Positions 48,770 through 57,988 of a stretch of 64,000 bases of DNA are shown piece after piece. The stretch's first letter is position 1. Each line of letters starts with the position of its first letter. The DNA comes from CAXXFQ01 sp963674475 (lineage in GTDB: Bacteria; Planctomycetota; Planctomycetia; Pirellulales; Thermoguttaceae): contig CAXXFQ010000017.1 in assembly GCA_963674475.2 (NCBI GenBank), forward strand, positions 124,001 to 188,000, in the 5' to 3' direction. The notes beneath the pieces are model-generated. The model ran no database searches and was not told where the DNA came from. It saw only the letters and a program-made list of their open reading frames with translations. The position numbers and the translations under genes were made by a program.

Positions 48770-51628
48770 CTATTTCGACGCCCGGCGAATGTCGATGGAC
48801 AGGTCGACTTCGATCGAATCGTCGATTTCAAGAGTCTTGGCATCGGAGTTTTTGTCGGTACGGACGAAGTCGCGGATGCGCATGTTATGTACTGACAGGG
48901 TCACCGGGATCAACGGCAGGTTGTTGCCGGGCCGCTTGGCCACCTCGACGTCCTCGATCAGAACGTTTTCGATGTTGCCACCGCCCTTGGGAAAACGCCA
49001 GCGATGCAGGTTCAGGCAGTTGTAGCGACAGCCGCCGCGGATCTTGCGGATCGTGATATCGCGGATCTCCGCGGTGTTGCTCAGCATTCGGATGAACGTG
49101 TAGGCGTCGGCCGCCGAGATGTTTTCTACCAAAAGGTTGCGGATCGGGCCCAGCTTCATCCCCCGATTGAAGTGTCGCGTCACGTCGTCGTCGGCGTTCA
49201 ACGCGATCATGTCGTCGTTGGGGACCCCGGGACGTTTCGCGCTGATGTTGCGAATCACCCCGTTCTCGCTGAAACCGCCCACGTGAACCCCGTCCTGATT
49301 GGGACGGATGACCGTATGGTCTAAAAGGATGTTCTCGATGAGGAAACGGTTGACCTCACCGACGCGGATCGCGAACGCCTCGGTGTTGCGTACGGTCAAG
49401 TTGGAAATCGTAAGATCGTCGACCTTCATGAAACTGATGCCCACACCGCCGTAACTGTCGGGGGCGAATTCCTCGCCGCGTGGGTTTTTGGCACAGTTTC
49501 CGTCCCAGAGGCCGCCTTCGACGGTGATGTTCTCGTTCCCCTGGTCGAGATCGCGATTGCAGATCAGAAAGCAGTCTCCTCCCGCCTCTGCCGCCGCGCC
49601 GTCGCCAAGGCGGATGACCGCTTTGGAGTCCAGGCTCAACGTGGTATTCGAGCCGATCCGCAATGTCCGTCGGATAAGATAAGTCCCCTCGGGAACTCGG
49701 ATCATGTGATGTCCGCTGTCGAGCGCCTTTTGCAATGCGGCCGTGTCGTCGGTTTGGCCGTCGCCGGTCGCGCCGAACTGGCTTACCTCAATCGCGGAAT
49801 CGGCGGTCTGAGTCGAGGCGTTCGACGCCCGTTTTGAGTGAGGGGCAAACGACTCGGCCTGGACCGATTCGACGAGAAAACCGTTCGGGTCGGTCCCTTT
49901 GGCCGTCGACTGGAAATGAACGTAGCTGAGCCCGTTTTGACTCGGGTTCAGAAGGGGAATCGGTTTCTTGTACGGTTTCCCGTCAATCGACAGGCGTCCG
50001 GCTTTTTGGTTCAGTTCGTCCCACTCGAAGACAATTTTCTGCCAGGCGCCGGGCGTCAGTACCGGTTCTTTACTAAAACCGTTGCCGTCCCCGGTGTCGA
50101 GTCGCCCTTCGGCGTCGAACTTCACGGCAAACATCGCGTAGTCACGCACGAACGGATCGGTCGGATTGATCCACCGGTCGAGAAGGCAGATCTGTCCGCC
50201 CTTGCCGCCGAGGACCGGACGAATCCGGGTCGTGAATCGACCTCGGGTTGCGGACGGGAAATTCCAGACCGCCCCGTCGCGATCGAAGACCAAGCGGGGA
50301 TCGGGCCGTCGGGTCAGCCGGAGCACTTTTTTCTCGGGGTGGTCCGGGTGTTCGACCAGTTTCGCCCCGGTCGTCCGGTTGTAGGCACAGTGACCTCGAA
50401 TTTCTTTGAAGAATTGAAAAACCGACCAATCGTCCAGTCCGTTTTCAAACCGGTTTTGCCGCGTCGTTTCATTAATCCAATCGGGGTCGAAGATCAATAG
50501 CCGTCGCACTTCGGGGTGTTGTCCGAGCGACAAAAGGACCTTGCCGCCCGGCAGCTCCAGGGCTTGCGATTGATGAACGCTCCAATCGCCATTGGCCCGA
50601 TCGGCGTAATCGGCGTCGTTGCGAGCCGGATTCAGAAGGATCTCTCGAAAGCCGAGCCAGGTTTTTCCGTTGTCTTCGGAAATCGCCACGTGCGAGGCGT
50701 CTCGATTGGTGAAAACGTCTTCCCATGTTCCGTCTTTGGCGGTTTGGTGAATCGGGGCGTTGGTCCGATCGATTTCAGGCAGCGGGGTCGTGTTGCACCA
50801 GAAAAAAATCAACCGCCCGTCGGAAAGTCGAAAGAAGGTCGGCATGGTCAGGGTGCCGAAGAACCGCGACGGTCGCCATGCGGACCATGTCTGGCCGTCG
50901 TCGGTCGAAAAACATTCCTGATGGCGGTCCTGGGAGCTTCTCGCGATCATCCAAAGTCGTCCGTCGGGCAGTTGTGCAACGGTCGCTTCGCAACACCGAT
51001 TTTCCCATCGGGGCTGGCCATGCGGCGGTTTGACCTCGAAGTGTGGGCCGAATGGCAGTATCGTTTTTTCCCATGTCTGTCCATCGTCGTCGGAGCGAAA
51101 GACGGCAACACGGTAGGGCCGTTTTCTTGTCTGAGTGACGAAAAGAATCCGATCCCGCGATTTCAGGAAAATCGGGGGCCGAACCATGTGAAATTGTTCG
51201 TCGTCAATCTTGATTTTCTTAAACGGCGAATCGGGGCTGCCGGAAACTCGCGCGGTGAATGTCCCCTCTTTGGAAGTCCATAAGCGGAGCCACGTGCCGG
51301 TTTTCGGGTTTTGGCCCAGCGCTTTGTTGTAATGCGACACTTGGTAAGAAGGGTCTTTTTTATCATGGCTTCGGGTTTCCCAGGTCAGGCCATGGTCGCG
51401 GCTGAAGAGATAATCTTCTTGGCCGCAATGACGGATTTCGCCGTCGGGCAACTGGACCAACCCGTTGAAGGCTTCGACGGGCGGAACTCCCACAACGACC
51501 GGTTCGTAAATCGACTCGAGGCTTTTGCTTTTGGGAACCGATTTCGACGGCGAATCGGCCGCTTGCAGGATCGAAACCGACAGTAAGACGAGAACCGAAC
51601 CGAGGAAATATTTTTGCAGTGGTGACAT
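48770..51628 (-). CDS. exported sialidase-like/pectate-lyase-like fusion
   Basis: A 952-residue secreted protein. After the signal peptide (residues 1-23), residues 40-400 form a sialidase-type beta-propeller with Asp boxes SRDHGLTW, SDDDGQTW, STDDGQTW and SEDNGKTW. Residues 410-620 resemble a carbohydrate-binding beta-sandwich. From 640 the motif VSQFGATGDGQTDDTAALQKAL starts a right-handed beta-helix (pectate_lyase_3/GH28 type) with NQDGVHVGG. Probably degrades acidic polysaccharides or glycoproteins at the cell surface. No sialic acid catabolism genes are nearby. Not adjacent to any sulfatase. Confidence 0.85.
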   Translation of the reverse strand: MSPLQKYFLGSVLVLLSVSILQAADSPSKSVPKSKSLESIYEPVVVGVPPVEAFNGLVQLPDGEIRHCGQEDYLFSRDHGLTWETRSHDKKDPSYQVSHYNKALGQNPKTGTWLRLWTSKEGTFTARVSGSPDSPFKKIKIDDEQFHMVRPPIFLKSRDRILFVTQTRKRPYRVAVFRSDDDGQTWEKTILPFGPHFEVKPPHGQPRWENRCCEATVAQLPDGRLWMIARSSQDRHQECFSTDDGQTWSAWRPSRFFGTLTMPTFFRLSDGRLIFFWCNTTPLPEIDRTNAPIHQTAKDGTWEDVFTNRDASHVAISEDNGKTWLGFREILLNPARNDADYADRANGDWSVHQSQALELPGGKVLLSLGQHPEVRRLLIFDPDWINETTRQNRFENGLDDWSVFQFFKEIRGHCAYNRTTGAKLVEHPDHPEKKVLRLTRRPDPRLVFDRDGAVWNFPSATRGRFTTRIRPVLGGKGGQICLLDRWINPTDPFVRDYAMFAVKFDAEGRLDTGDGNGFSKEPVLTPGAWQKIVFEWDELNQKAGRLSIDGKPYKKPIPLLNPSQNGLSYVHFQSTAKGTDPNGFLVESVQAESFAPHSKRASNASTQTADSAIEVSQFGATGDGQTDDTAALQKALDSGHHMIRVPEGTYLIRRTLRIGSNTTLSLDSKAVIRLGDGAAAEAGGDCFLICNRDLDQGNENITVEGGLWDGNCAKNPRGEEFAPDSYGGVGISFMKVDDLTISNLTVRNTEAFAIRVGEVNRFLIENILLDHTVIRPNQDGVHVGGFSENGVIRNISAKRPGVPNDDMIALNADDDVTRHFNRGMKLGPIRNLLVENISAADAYTFIRMLSNTAEIRDITIRKIRGGCRYNCLNLHRWRFPKGGGNIENVLIEDVEVAKRPGNNLPLIPVTLSVHNMRIRDFVRTDKNSDAKTLEIDDSIEVDLSIDIRRASK

Positions 51629-51698
51629 GGGAGCGATCTCTTCGCTTTTTGGTTGGAGGGAGAAAAAAGGTTTCCGTGGGGAGCGAAAGCGTTTCGCA

Positions 51699-51733
51699 GA
51701 AAAAAACCCACGAAGACAAGGCGTCCCGTGGGC
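51699..51733 (-). terminator. terminator of the cytochrome gene
   Basis: CCCACG/CGTGGG stem followed on the minus strand by TTTTTTT, about 80 bases beyond the cytochrome stop and upstream of the sialidase-like gene. Confidence 0.75.
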
Positions 51734-51811
51734 TTTCGTGTTTTTCTGAAACAGGGCTTTTTTCCTGTAGAAAAGGGGGAAAGATGCCCTAGCCGTCCGG
51801 TTGGGGAAAAC

Positions 51812-52570
51812 TTACTTTTCCTCTTGGTGGAACGTTTCGTGGCACGCTTCGCAGCTGAGCTTCATCGCTTCGACCGCCTTGAGGCACGCCTTGCTGTCGC
51901 CGTCGTGGATCGTCTTGTTGACGGCGGCCGCTTTTTCGCGGAAATCGCCACACGCGGCGTACCACTTGTCCGCTTCGCCCGGCTTGTCGGTTTCGTCGGC
52001 GTTGTACATCGACGCCTGACCGATCGCCGCGAGAACGGCCGTGTAACCGGCGAACTGTTCGGCCTTCTTCTTGAATCGCTTTTCCTTCTTGATGTGGCTG
52101 CTGCGGATCTTGGCGCTGATCAGCGGAACGGCCGCCATCAGGTTTTTGAGCGACGCGGCCTTTTCCCACTTCGCCGGGGGGCAATCCTTCGCGTCGACTG
52201 CCGCGACCAGTTGGTCACAGGCCTTTTTCGCCGCGGCGTAATCCTTGGCGTCGGCCAGAGCTTGCGAAGCCTTGAGAATTGCCGAAGCGGCCGGTTTGTA
52301 GCAATTATCCTGATCGTCGACGCCGAGGGTCATCGCCAAGACGCTCACGACGCTGGCCGAACGGGCCACTTTGTCTTGATTGTCTTCGAATTCGGATTCG
52401 GTTTTGACCAGATCGCAAAGATCTTCGACATACGATTTCATTTGGCAGGTAAGATCGCCGTTCGGGGCGAACGTCGAAACCTTCGGCGCTTCGGGCACGG
52501 CGGCCAGGGCCGAAGAGGCCAAAAGAACGATTACCGAAAACAAACCAGCGCCGGTGGTCCAGCTCTTCAT
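51812..52570 (-). CDS. exported c-type cytochrome (cytochrome c'-like)
   Basis: A 252-residue protein with a signal peptide (residues 1-25) and a single haem-binding CEACH at 240-244, close to the C-terminus. The body is predicted all-helical and Lys/Ala-rich. A C-terminal CxxCH after a helix bundle is the pattern of class II cytochromes (c'); this one is about twice their length. AGGAG lies 8 bases before the ATG. Role in electron transfer or gas sensing not determinable. Confidence 0.75.
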   Translation of the reverse strand: MKSWTTGAGLFSVIVLLASSALAAVPEAPKVSTFAPNGDLTCQMKSYVEDLCDLVKTESEFEDNQDKVARSASVVSVLAMTLGVDDQDNCYKPAASAILKASQALADAKDYAAAKKACDQLVAAVDAKDCPPAKWEKAASLKNLMAAVPLISAKIRSSHIKKEKRFKKKAEQFAGYTAVLAAIGQASMYNADETDKPGEADKWYAACGDFREKAAAVNKTIHDGDSKACLKAVEAMKLSCEACHETFHQEEK

Positions 52571-53141
52571 CTGCAAACTCCTTAACTCAAGGGGTGAAAG
52601 ACTTCAAATGGCATTCTTTGAATGGGCATCACTGGTCATTGGCTTGGTGTCTCCCGCTAACGAATTCGTGTTAGACGAAACCAAGACTCGTGATGCCGTG
52701 GTCAATTGTGAAAGGTTTAAAAAAACAGAAAGGGTGAAATTGAGCGAATTTTCGGGGAAGGCAGCCGTTTATCATGCCCGGCTCTACGGTAGAAGAGCCG
52801 ATTTTGGTCGATCCCACCGTACGGTTTCTTCACGGGAGGTGATCCACACTGCCGTAAGAAAAAACATTTTCTAAGGAAGGACGGTCTTTACCGTTGAAGG
52901 AAGGGAAGGCCCAAAAAAACATCGATTCCGGTTTGAGGCGGCGTGCCGTCCCCGCAGCCGAAAAAACTGCCTATATTTTATCATGCCTTATTGTGTACGA
53001 ATGTCAATCTCCCCCCGTTCAAAAAAGACGCAGTTCAGAAGGCAAAATACAAAAAAAGGCTGGAACCGACCGCTTCGGGAAACTCACCCCTCTGTGGAGG
53101 TGTCCTTGTCAGGGCAGGCAAGAATCGATATCTTATTTTCT
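52571..53141. other. long divergent leader upstream of purM
   Basis: 571 bases with no convincing gene (an 88-codon frame at 52609-52874 shows no motif). Hairpins: CGGCTCT/AGAGCCG (52779-52801) and GACGGTCTTTACCGTT (52880-52895). Between 52796 and 52830 the sequence GAGCCG...CGTACGGTTT recalls the ends of group II intron domain V but lacks its GAAA tetraloop. Confidence 0.4.
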
Positions 53142-54206
53142 ATGGCTAAAGCAACTTATAAAGACGCTGGTGTCAACCTCGACATCTACCGCGAAGCAAT
53201 GGCCCGCTTGCCGGGAATGATTCGTCGTACCCATACGCCGCGAGTCCGTAAACTCGACGGGGGGTTCGCCGGGCTTTTTCAACTCGATTTTCGTAACTCG
53301 CTCTTTGCTCGAAATTACGAAGAGCCGGTCCTGGTCGCCTGTACCGACGGGGTGGGAACGAAGCTGAAGGTCGCCGGTTTGACCGGGGTGCATAATACGG
53401 TCGGCATCGACCTGGTGGCGATGAGCGTCAACGACGCGATCTGCTGCGGCGCCGAACCGCTGTTCTTCCTTGACTACGTGGCGATGCCCAAAGATGATCC
53501 GGCCCTTTTGGAGCAGATTATCGACGGGGTTACGACCGGTTGCCTTCAGGGCGATTGTGCCTTGTTGGGCGGCGAAACGGCGATTATGCCCGACCTGTAT
53601 GCCGAAGGGGACTACGACCTGGCCGGTTTTTGCGTCGGGGTGGTCGAACGCAAGGGACTGATCGACGGCCACGCGATCGCGCCGGGCGATACGATCCTTG
53701 GCATCGGGTCCAGCGGGTTCCACTCCAACGGTTACAGTCTGGTTCGCAAGGTGGTTTTCGACATCGCCGGACTTTCGATAGACGACCCGGTCGAGGAGCT
53801 TGGGAAAACGGTCGGCGAGGCCCTGTTGGAGCCGACCCGGATCTACGCCCAACCGGTGCGGCGGATCTTGCAGCACTATAAGATTAAAAATGTTGTCCAC
53901 GGGATCGCCCACATCACCGGCGGCGGGTTGCACGAGAATCTCGAGCGGATCTTGCCCGAGGGGGTGACCTGTCTGATCCAGCGTGACAGTTGGACCGTTC
54001 CGCCGGTTTTCAAGTGGGTCCAGCGTCTGGGCGAAATCGAGCAGAATGAGATGGACCAGGTTTTCAATATGGGGCTCGGTTTGGCCCTGGTCGTCAGCCC
54101 GTACTACGCCGAGAGTATCCGACAGCAGCTCGTGAAGATGGGGCTGGAGAGTTGGACGATCGGCCGTGTGGAAGAGGGCACGCGTTCGGTCTGCTGGGAA
54201 GAGTAA
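53142..54206 (+). CDS. purM: phosphoribosylformylglycinamidine cyclo-ligase (AIR synthetase)
   Basis: A 354-residue PurM for the fifth step of purine synthesis, which closes FGAM to AIR with ATP. Motifs: TYKDAGVNLD at the start, the glycine-rich ATP site ACTDGVGTK, GGETAIMPD and ITGGGLHENLERIL. The ATG at 53142 agrees with the family N-terminus; the frame to 52983 adds only basic non-conserved residues. No strong ribosome site. A terminator follows. No other pur gene is adjacent. Confidence 0.95.
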   Translation: MAKATYKDAGVNLDIYREAMARLPGMIRRTHTPRVRKLDGGFAGLFQLDFRNSLFARNYEEPVLVACTDGVGTKLKVAGLTGVHNTVGIDLVAMSVNDAICCGAEPLFFLDYVAMPKDDPALLEQIIDGVTTGCLQGDCALLGGETAIMPDLYAEGDYDLAGFCVGVVERKGLIDGHAIAPGDTILGIGSSGFHSNGYSLVRKVVFDIAGLSIDDPVEELGKTVGEALLEPTRIYAQPVRRILQHYKIKNVVHGIAHITGGGLHENLERILPEGVTCLIQRDSWTVPPVFKWVQRLGEIEQNEMDQVFNMGLGLALVVSPYYAESIRQQLVKMGLESWTIGRVEEGTRSVCWEE

Positions 54207-54226
54207 AAAATAATCGGATCAAGAAA

Positions 54227-54274
54227 ACGAAAGAGGAACGGGATTACTACCAAATCTCGTTCCTCTTTTTTTGT
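54227..54274 (+). terminator. terminator of purM
   Basis: GAAAGAGGAACG/CGTTCCTC with GATT/AATC inside, then TTTTTTT; convergent with the next gene and probably also used by it. Confidence 0.85.
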
Positions 54275-54280
54275 CGTTTT

Positions 54281-57200
54281 TTACTGAATCGCAGGAATCG
54301 GCAATCGTTCTCCTTCGAGTTGACGCCGTTGTTCTTCCGGCCGGTTGACGCCGTAGAACGTTGCGTTGAGGTCGATCCACGTGCCCAACCGTCGCATCTC
54401 TTCGGTGGACAGTTTGACGTCGTGGTGTCCCTCTTGCAAAAGCTTGATTAGACGGCTTCCCCGGGCGCCATTTTTTCCGCCGGGCGTGGTGATTTCGATC
54501 CGATTACGGGCTCGGAATCGGGGAATGAGAAAGTCGGCCGGATTCATCGAATTGGGTTTGCTCTCCGGTGACGCGGTTTTTGTGCATAAGGCGACATACG
54601 ATTCGGAAAAATCGCCGCTACGTCTCCAGGGGCCGTTGAAGCGACGCTTAACGCCGGTGAGGATGAGGTTCCCTTCCGGTTTCTCTTGGCAGTGGCAGCA
54701 GACGCAATGGCGGTTGAGGACCGGTTGGACCACCTCGACATAGGACCAGGCGCGGCCACCCAGGTCGCCCGGATCGATCTCCGACGGGCGTCGGTTCAGG
54801 GCCATGATGTCGTGCGGCGGTCGCTGCGGGGTGGTCATCCGGCTTTCGTGACAGCCGACGCACGAGACCCGCTCACCCGGCTGCAGGTAGGTGATCGTCC
54901 GCATCGTCTGATAGGCTAACCCGTTTTCATCCAGTGCCTGGAACAGAAGCGGTTTTCCCGCCGGGGCCCAAAACCGGGCCGAGCCGTCCGCTTCGACCGG
55001 CACGGTGCCGAGGATCGCACGGGTGTTTTCCTCAAAGGCCACCCCGACGGCCGGTTTGTCGGCAAACGGTGTGGTTTTCGGGAGGATCTGGACGATCCGC
55101 AACTTTTTAATCGTTCCCCGCTCGCAATCCCCCAGACCTTGGTAGATGTCGGCCAGGATCATTTCGCCGCGATTCTTTCCGTCGTCTTGGCGATGGTCGA
55201 CCAGGATCGGCGGCATCGGACGCGCTCGAAGCGGGCACGGATTTTCGCTGCCGATCGTCGGGTCGCGGTAGATCAGTTCCCGGTTGCCGAAGGCGTCGAA
55301 CAGATAAAGTCCCAAAGCGTTATACTTGTTGGCACCCGGTTCCCAGACCAGCGGAAACGGGCTATAGCCGACCAAGAAGTACTGTTCGGACAACGGCCAG
55401 GGGGAGGTGTAGTACTCGCGGATGTCGTGGCTTTCGGCCTCGGGGAACGGGATTTCCGGCGTGAGTCGTGTGATCGCCGCCTGGCTGTTATCGTGGACCG
55501 ACGGGTCGACGATCGCGAGCGAACCGGCGGTGATCGAGTGGTGGGCCGAGGCGATGAAGACGATCTTGTTGCTGCCGGGAATCGGTTGCAACTGGAACGT
55601 ACAGTGCGGAGTCAGGCTCGCGTTGCCCCAAATGGCGATCGGGTTGGTCCCGTCCGGGCGACTGGCCCAAAGGTTCTGGTGCGTTACCGCGTCGCGGTCG
55701 ATATAGTCCCAGCGGCTGTACAAAATGTGTCCCGTGTTCGAAACGGTCGGGAACCATTCGTTCGTGTCGTGGACCGACAGGGTTCGAAGATGGCTGCCGT
55801 CGGTCTCGACCCGGTGCAGGGTGTAGACGCTCCACCGTTTGCCGAAACCGGTACCGAAACATCGGGCGTAGCCGCGGCGTCGGGTTGAAGAGAAAGCCAG
55901 TCCACCGTCGGGCAGATAGGTCGGCATCAGGTCGTCGTACGGTCCCGAGGTGATTTGCCGCAGCCCCGTTCCGTCGACGTTGATTTCAAAGAGGTGGTAG
56001 TATCGTTCGTCCGGGTCGTCGAGCGAGACCTGGTTTTCGTTGAGCGGTCCGTCTTCACATTCGACGTAGGAAAAGACGATTTTTTTGCCGTCGTAAGAAA
56101 GCCGCGGTTCGAGGACGTTCCCTTTGTCGAGCTTGCCGTCGAGGAGGTCGTGACACTCCAGCGAATGGCCGGGCCGATCGAGAACAAAGATCCCTCCGCC
56201 CGGTCGGGCTCGCCAGCCGAAATATTGCATGACCAAGTGGCTGTAGGACGAAGGGACCCGCTTGGTAAAGAGCATCGGGCCAAAGTCGGTCAGCGGATTA
56301 GACAACGCGATATGCCGTTTGAGCAACCGGATCTGCCGATAAAGCGTCTCTCGTTGGGCAAAGGCAAGATTGGGCGTCTCGGCCTGTTTGGCAAGTTGGT
56401 TCCACAACTGGGCCTCGGCTTTTAAAAAGGTCTCGCCATGTTCCTCACGAAGGGCGGTCAGTAATTTGGTTCCCCGTTCCAGATGCGATTGGATAGCCTT
56501 GCCATAGGCAGCATCGCCCTGGGCAAGACGATCTTCTTGCTGCCACTCCTGTTGAAGCAAGGCCCAGAAGTCCGCGGTCGGCGGCTCCCATGTGGGGATC
56601 GCTTTGGCTAATTCCGAAAACTGCCGACGAAACGTCTCGGCGAAGGGGGCTTCCGATTTTTGTTGCTCGGCCAAAGCACGGACCCCGTCGAGCCAAGTCC
56701 CCTCATACGTGGTTGAAACGACCGAGGGCAAGTCGTCCGAAGCGGCGGGCGCGATTGATTGCCGGGTTTGCCCGTCGCGAGGGACCAGTTGCAAGTGGAT
56801 CAGGTTATGGGCCCCGCGCGTGAGGCGAAGACGCCAGTCGGACGTTTCGGTCAGGGTGACGATCTTTCCTTGTTGGCCGTTGGAGGTGGCAAGCAAGAAT
56901 GCCGTGGTATCGCTTTTGCCGTGGGGCAACGTTTGATTGGGTTCCAGCGTGCCCGATCGCATCGAGAGATCCGATTCGAACTGATAGACTTGAAAAGTCG
57001 GGGCGTCCAACTTCTCGTTCGCGATCATTTCGAATGACCAAGGGCTGTGGAAGTACTCGTGTTTGACGTATTGTTCAGAGGCCCGGAACTGCTTTTTCTC
57101 GCCGTCGAGATATCCAATCGTCGGGTTCCAATGGGTCGTGTCGAACGAGATGGAACCCCGTTTGTGGATTACAAAGCGGATCGTATCTCCCTTTTGGACC

Positions 57201-57700
57201 GTTCGTGTCAAGTTCGGCTCGGTTCCGGTGGCGTCAGTCCCGTCGATTTCGGCCCGCCAGACACACTGGCCGTTATGCAATACCAGCGCGATCACGCCGT
57301 CGTTCCCTTTTTGGTTGGTCGTGTCGAGTTTATAAACCCGCCCCGTCACCGAGAGCGTTCCTTTTCGCGGACAGGTAAACCGGCGTACGCTGGCTGTCTT
57401 GTTGCCCGAATGCTGCCAGTTTTTGCCGACACGCGTCCAATCAGGGCCGGTCCAAAAAGTCGAGTCGTACCACTTTTCATTTCGGAAATGAAGCTTTTGA
57501 AAGCCGGAGATTTTGGAGAAATCGCCCGACAAAGAGAACGTGCCAATCTCGACGGCACCCCCGTTTTCGTCGGCCTTGTCAAAGGTTGGCGAGGTCGTGC
57601 CACTTGCCGTTGGCGACTCGGCCGCACGCAACCCTACGGGGATCAAGAAAATCAAAATCGCAATTCCCCAAAAGGGGGCCGAAAATCCTTGGCGAGTCAT
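54281..57700 (-). CDS. exported HzsA-related protein with two haem c sites
   Basis: A 1139-residue protein. The signal peptide spans residues 10-27. An N-terminal beta-rich region (45-260) and an alpha-helical segment (330-470) lead to a TolB-like beta-propeller (SYDGKKIVFSYVE, YLPDGGLAFSSTRR, HILYSRWDY). CVGCH at 947-951 and CVCCH at 999-1003 are haem c motifs. This layout resembles the alpha subunit of hydrazine synthase, and planctomycetes without anammox encode many such relatives (recalled). No HzsB/C partner is in the window, so hydrazine synthesis is not implied. Probably periplasmic electron transfer or substrate oxidation. Confidence 0.75.
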   Translation of the reverse strand: MTRQGFSAPFWGIAILIFLIPVGLRAAESPTASGTTSPTFDKADENGGAVEIGTFSLSGDFSKISGFQKLHFRNEKWYDSTFWTGPDWTRVGKNWQHSGNKTASVRRFTCPRKGTLSVTGRVYKLDTTNQKGNDGVIALVLHNGQCVWRAEIDGTDATGTEPNLTRTVQKGDTIRFVIHKRGSISFDTTHWNPTIGYLDGEKKQFRASEQYVKHEYFHSPWSFEMIANEKLDAPTFQVYQFESDLSMRSGTLEPNQTLPHGKSDTTAFLLATSNGQQGKIVTLTETSDWRLRLTRGAHNLIHLQLVPRDGQTRQSIAPAASDDLPSVVSTTYEGTWLDGVRALAEQQKSEAPFAETFRRQFSELAKAIPTWEPPTADFWALLQQEWQQEDRLAQGDAAYGKAIQSHLERGTKLLTALREEHGETFLKAEAQLWNQLAKQAETPNLAFAQRETLYRQIRLLKRHIALSNPLTDFGPMLFTKRVPSSYSHLVMQYFGWRARPGGGIFVLDRPGHSLECHDLLDGKLDKGNVLEPRLSYDGKKIVFSYVECEDGPLNENQVSLDDPDERYYHLFEINVDGTGLRQITSGPYDDLMPTYLPDGGLAFSSTRRRGYARCFGTGFGKRWSVYTLHRVETDGSHLRTLSVHDTNEWFPTVSNTGHILYSRWDYIDRDAVTHQNLWASRPDGTNPIAIWGNASLTPHCTFQLQPIPGSNKIVFIASAHHSITAGSLAIVDPSVHDNSQAAITRLTPEIPFPEAESHDIREYYTSPWPLSEQYFLVGYSPFPLVWEPGANKYNALGLYLFDAFGNRELIYRDPTIGSENPCPLRARPMPPILVDHRQDDGKNRGEMILADIYQGLGDCERGTIKKLRIVQILPKTTPFADKPAVGVAFEENTRAILGTVPVEADGSARFWAPAGKPLLFQALDENGLAYQTMRTITYLQPGERVSCVGCHESRMTTPQRPPHDIMALNRRPSEIDPGDLGGRAWSYVEVVQPVLNRHCVCCHCQEKPEGNLILTGVKRRFNGPWRRSGDFSESYVALCTKTASPESKPNSMNPADFLIPRFRARNRIEITTPGGKNGARGSRLIKLLQEGHHDVKLSTEEMRRLGTWIDLNATFYGVNRPEEQRRQLEGERLPIPAIQ

Positions 57701-57988
57701 CTCTATTTCTCTTTCGTCTTTGGATTTGATGGCAAAGCCGCGGGTTAATTCTTTTCGGTCCCAAGCGTCTATCGAGAAACTCGAGAAGGCCGAAAGAAAA
57801 ATTATTACGGCGGCTTCAGGAAGGAAAAGGGAGGAAAGGCCACACGGGCCACTGAGTTCGATTATAATCCCATTGATCGCCCAATTCAAGGAAAGCTTCC
57901 GCCGAAGGAGGGGGCGAAGCGTGGTTACGAAAAAAGCCTCTTTTCCCACAAGGAGAGAAGAGGCTTTTTGGCAACACGTATTTTGAGC

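Noticed and set aside
52609..52874. 88-codon plus-strand frame upstream of purM
   Set aside because: It covers the hairpins, has no motif and no ribosome site; a group II intron reverse transcriptase fragment was considered but no RT motif is present.
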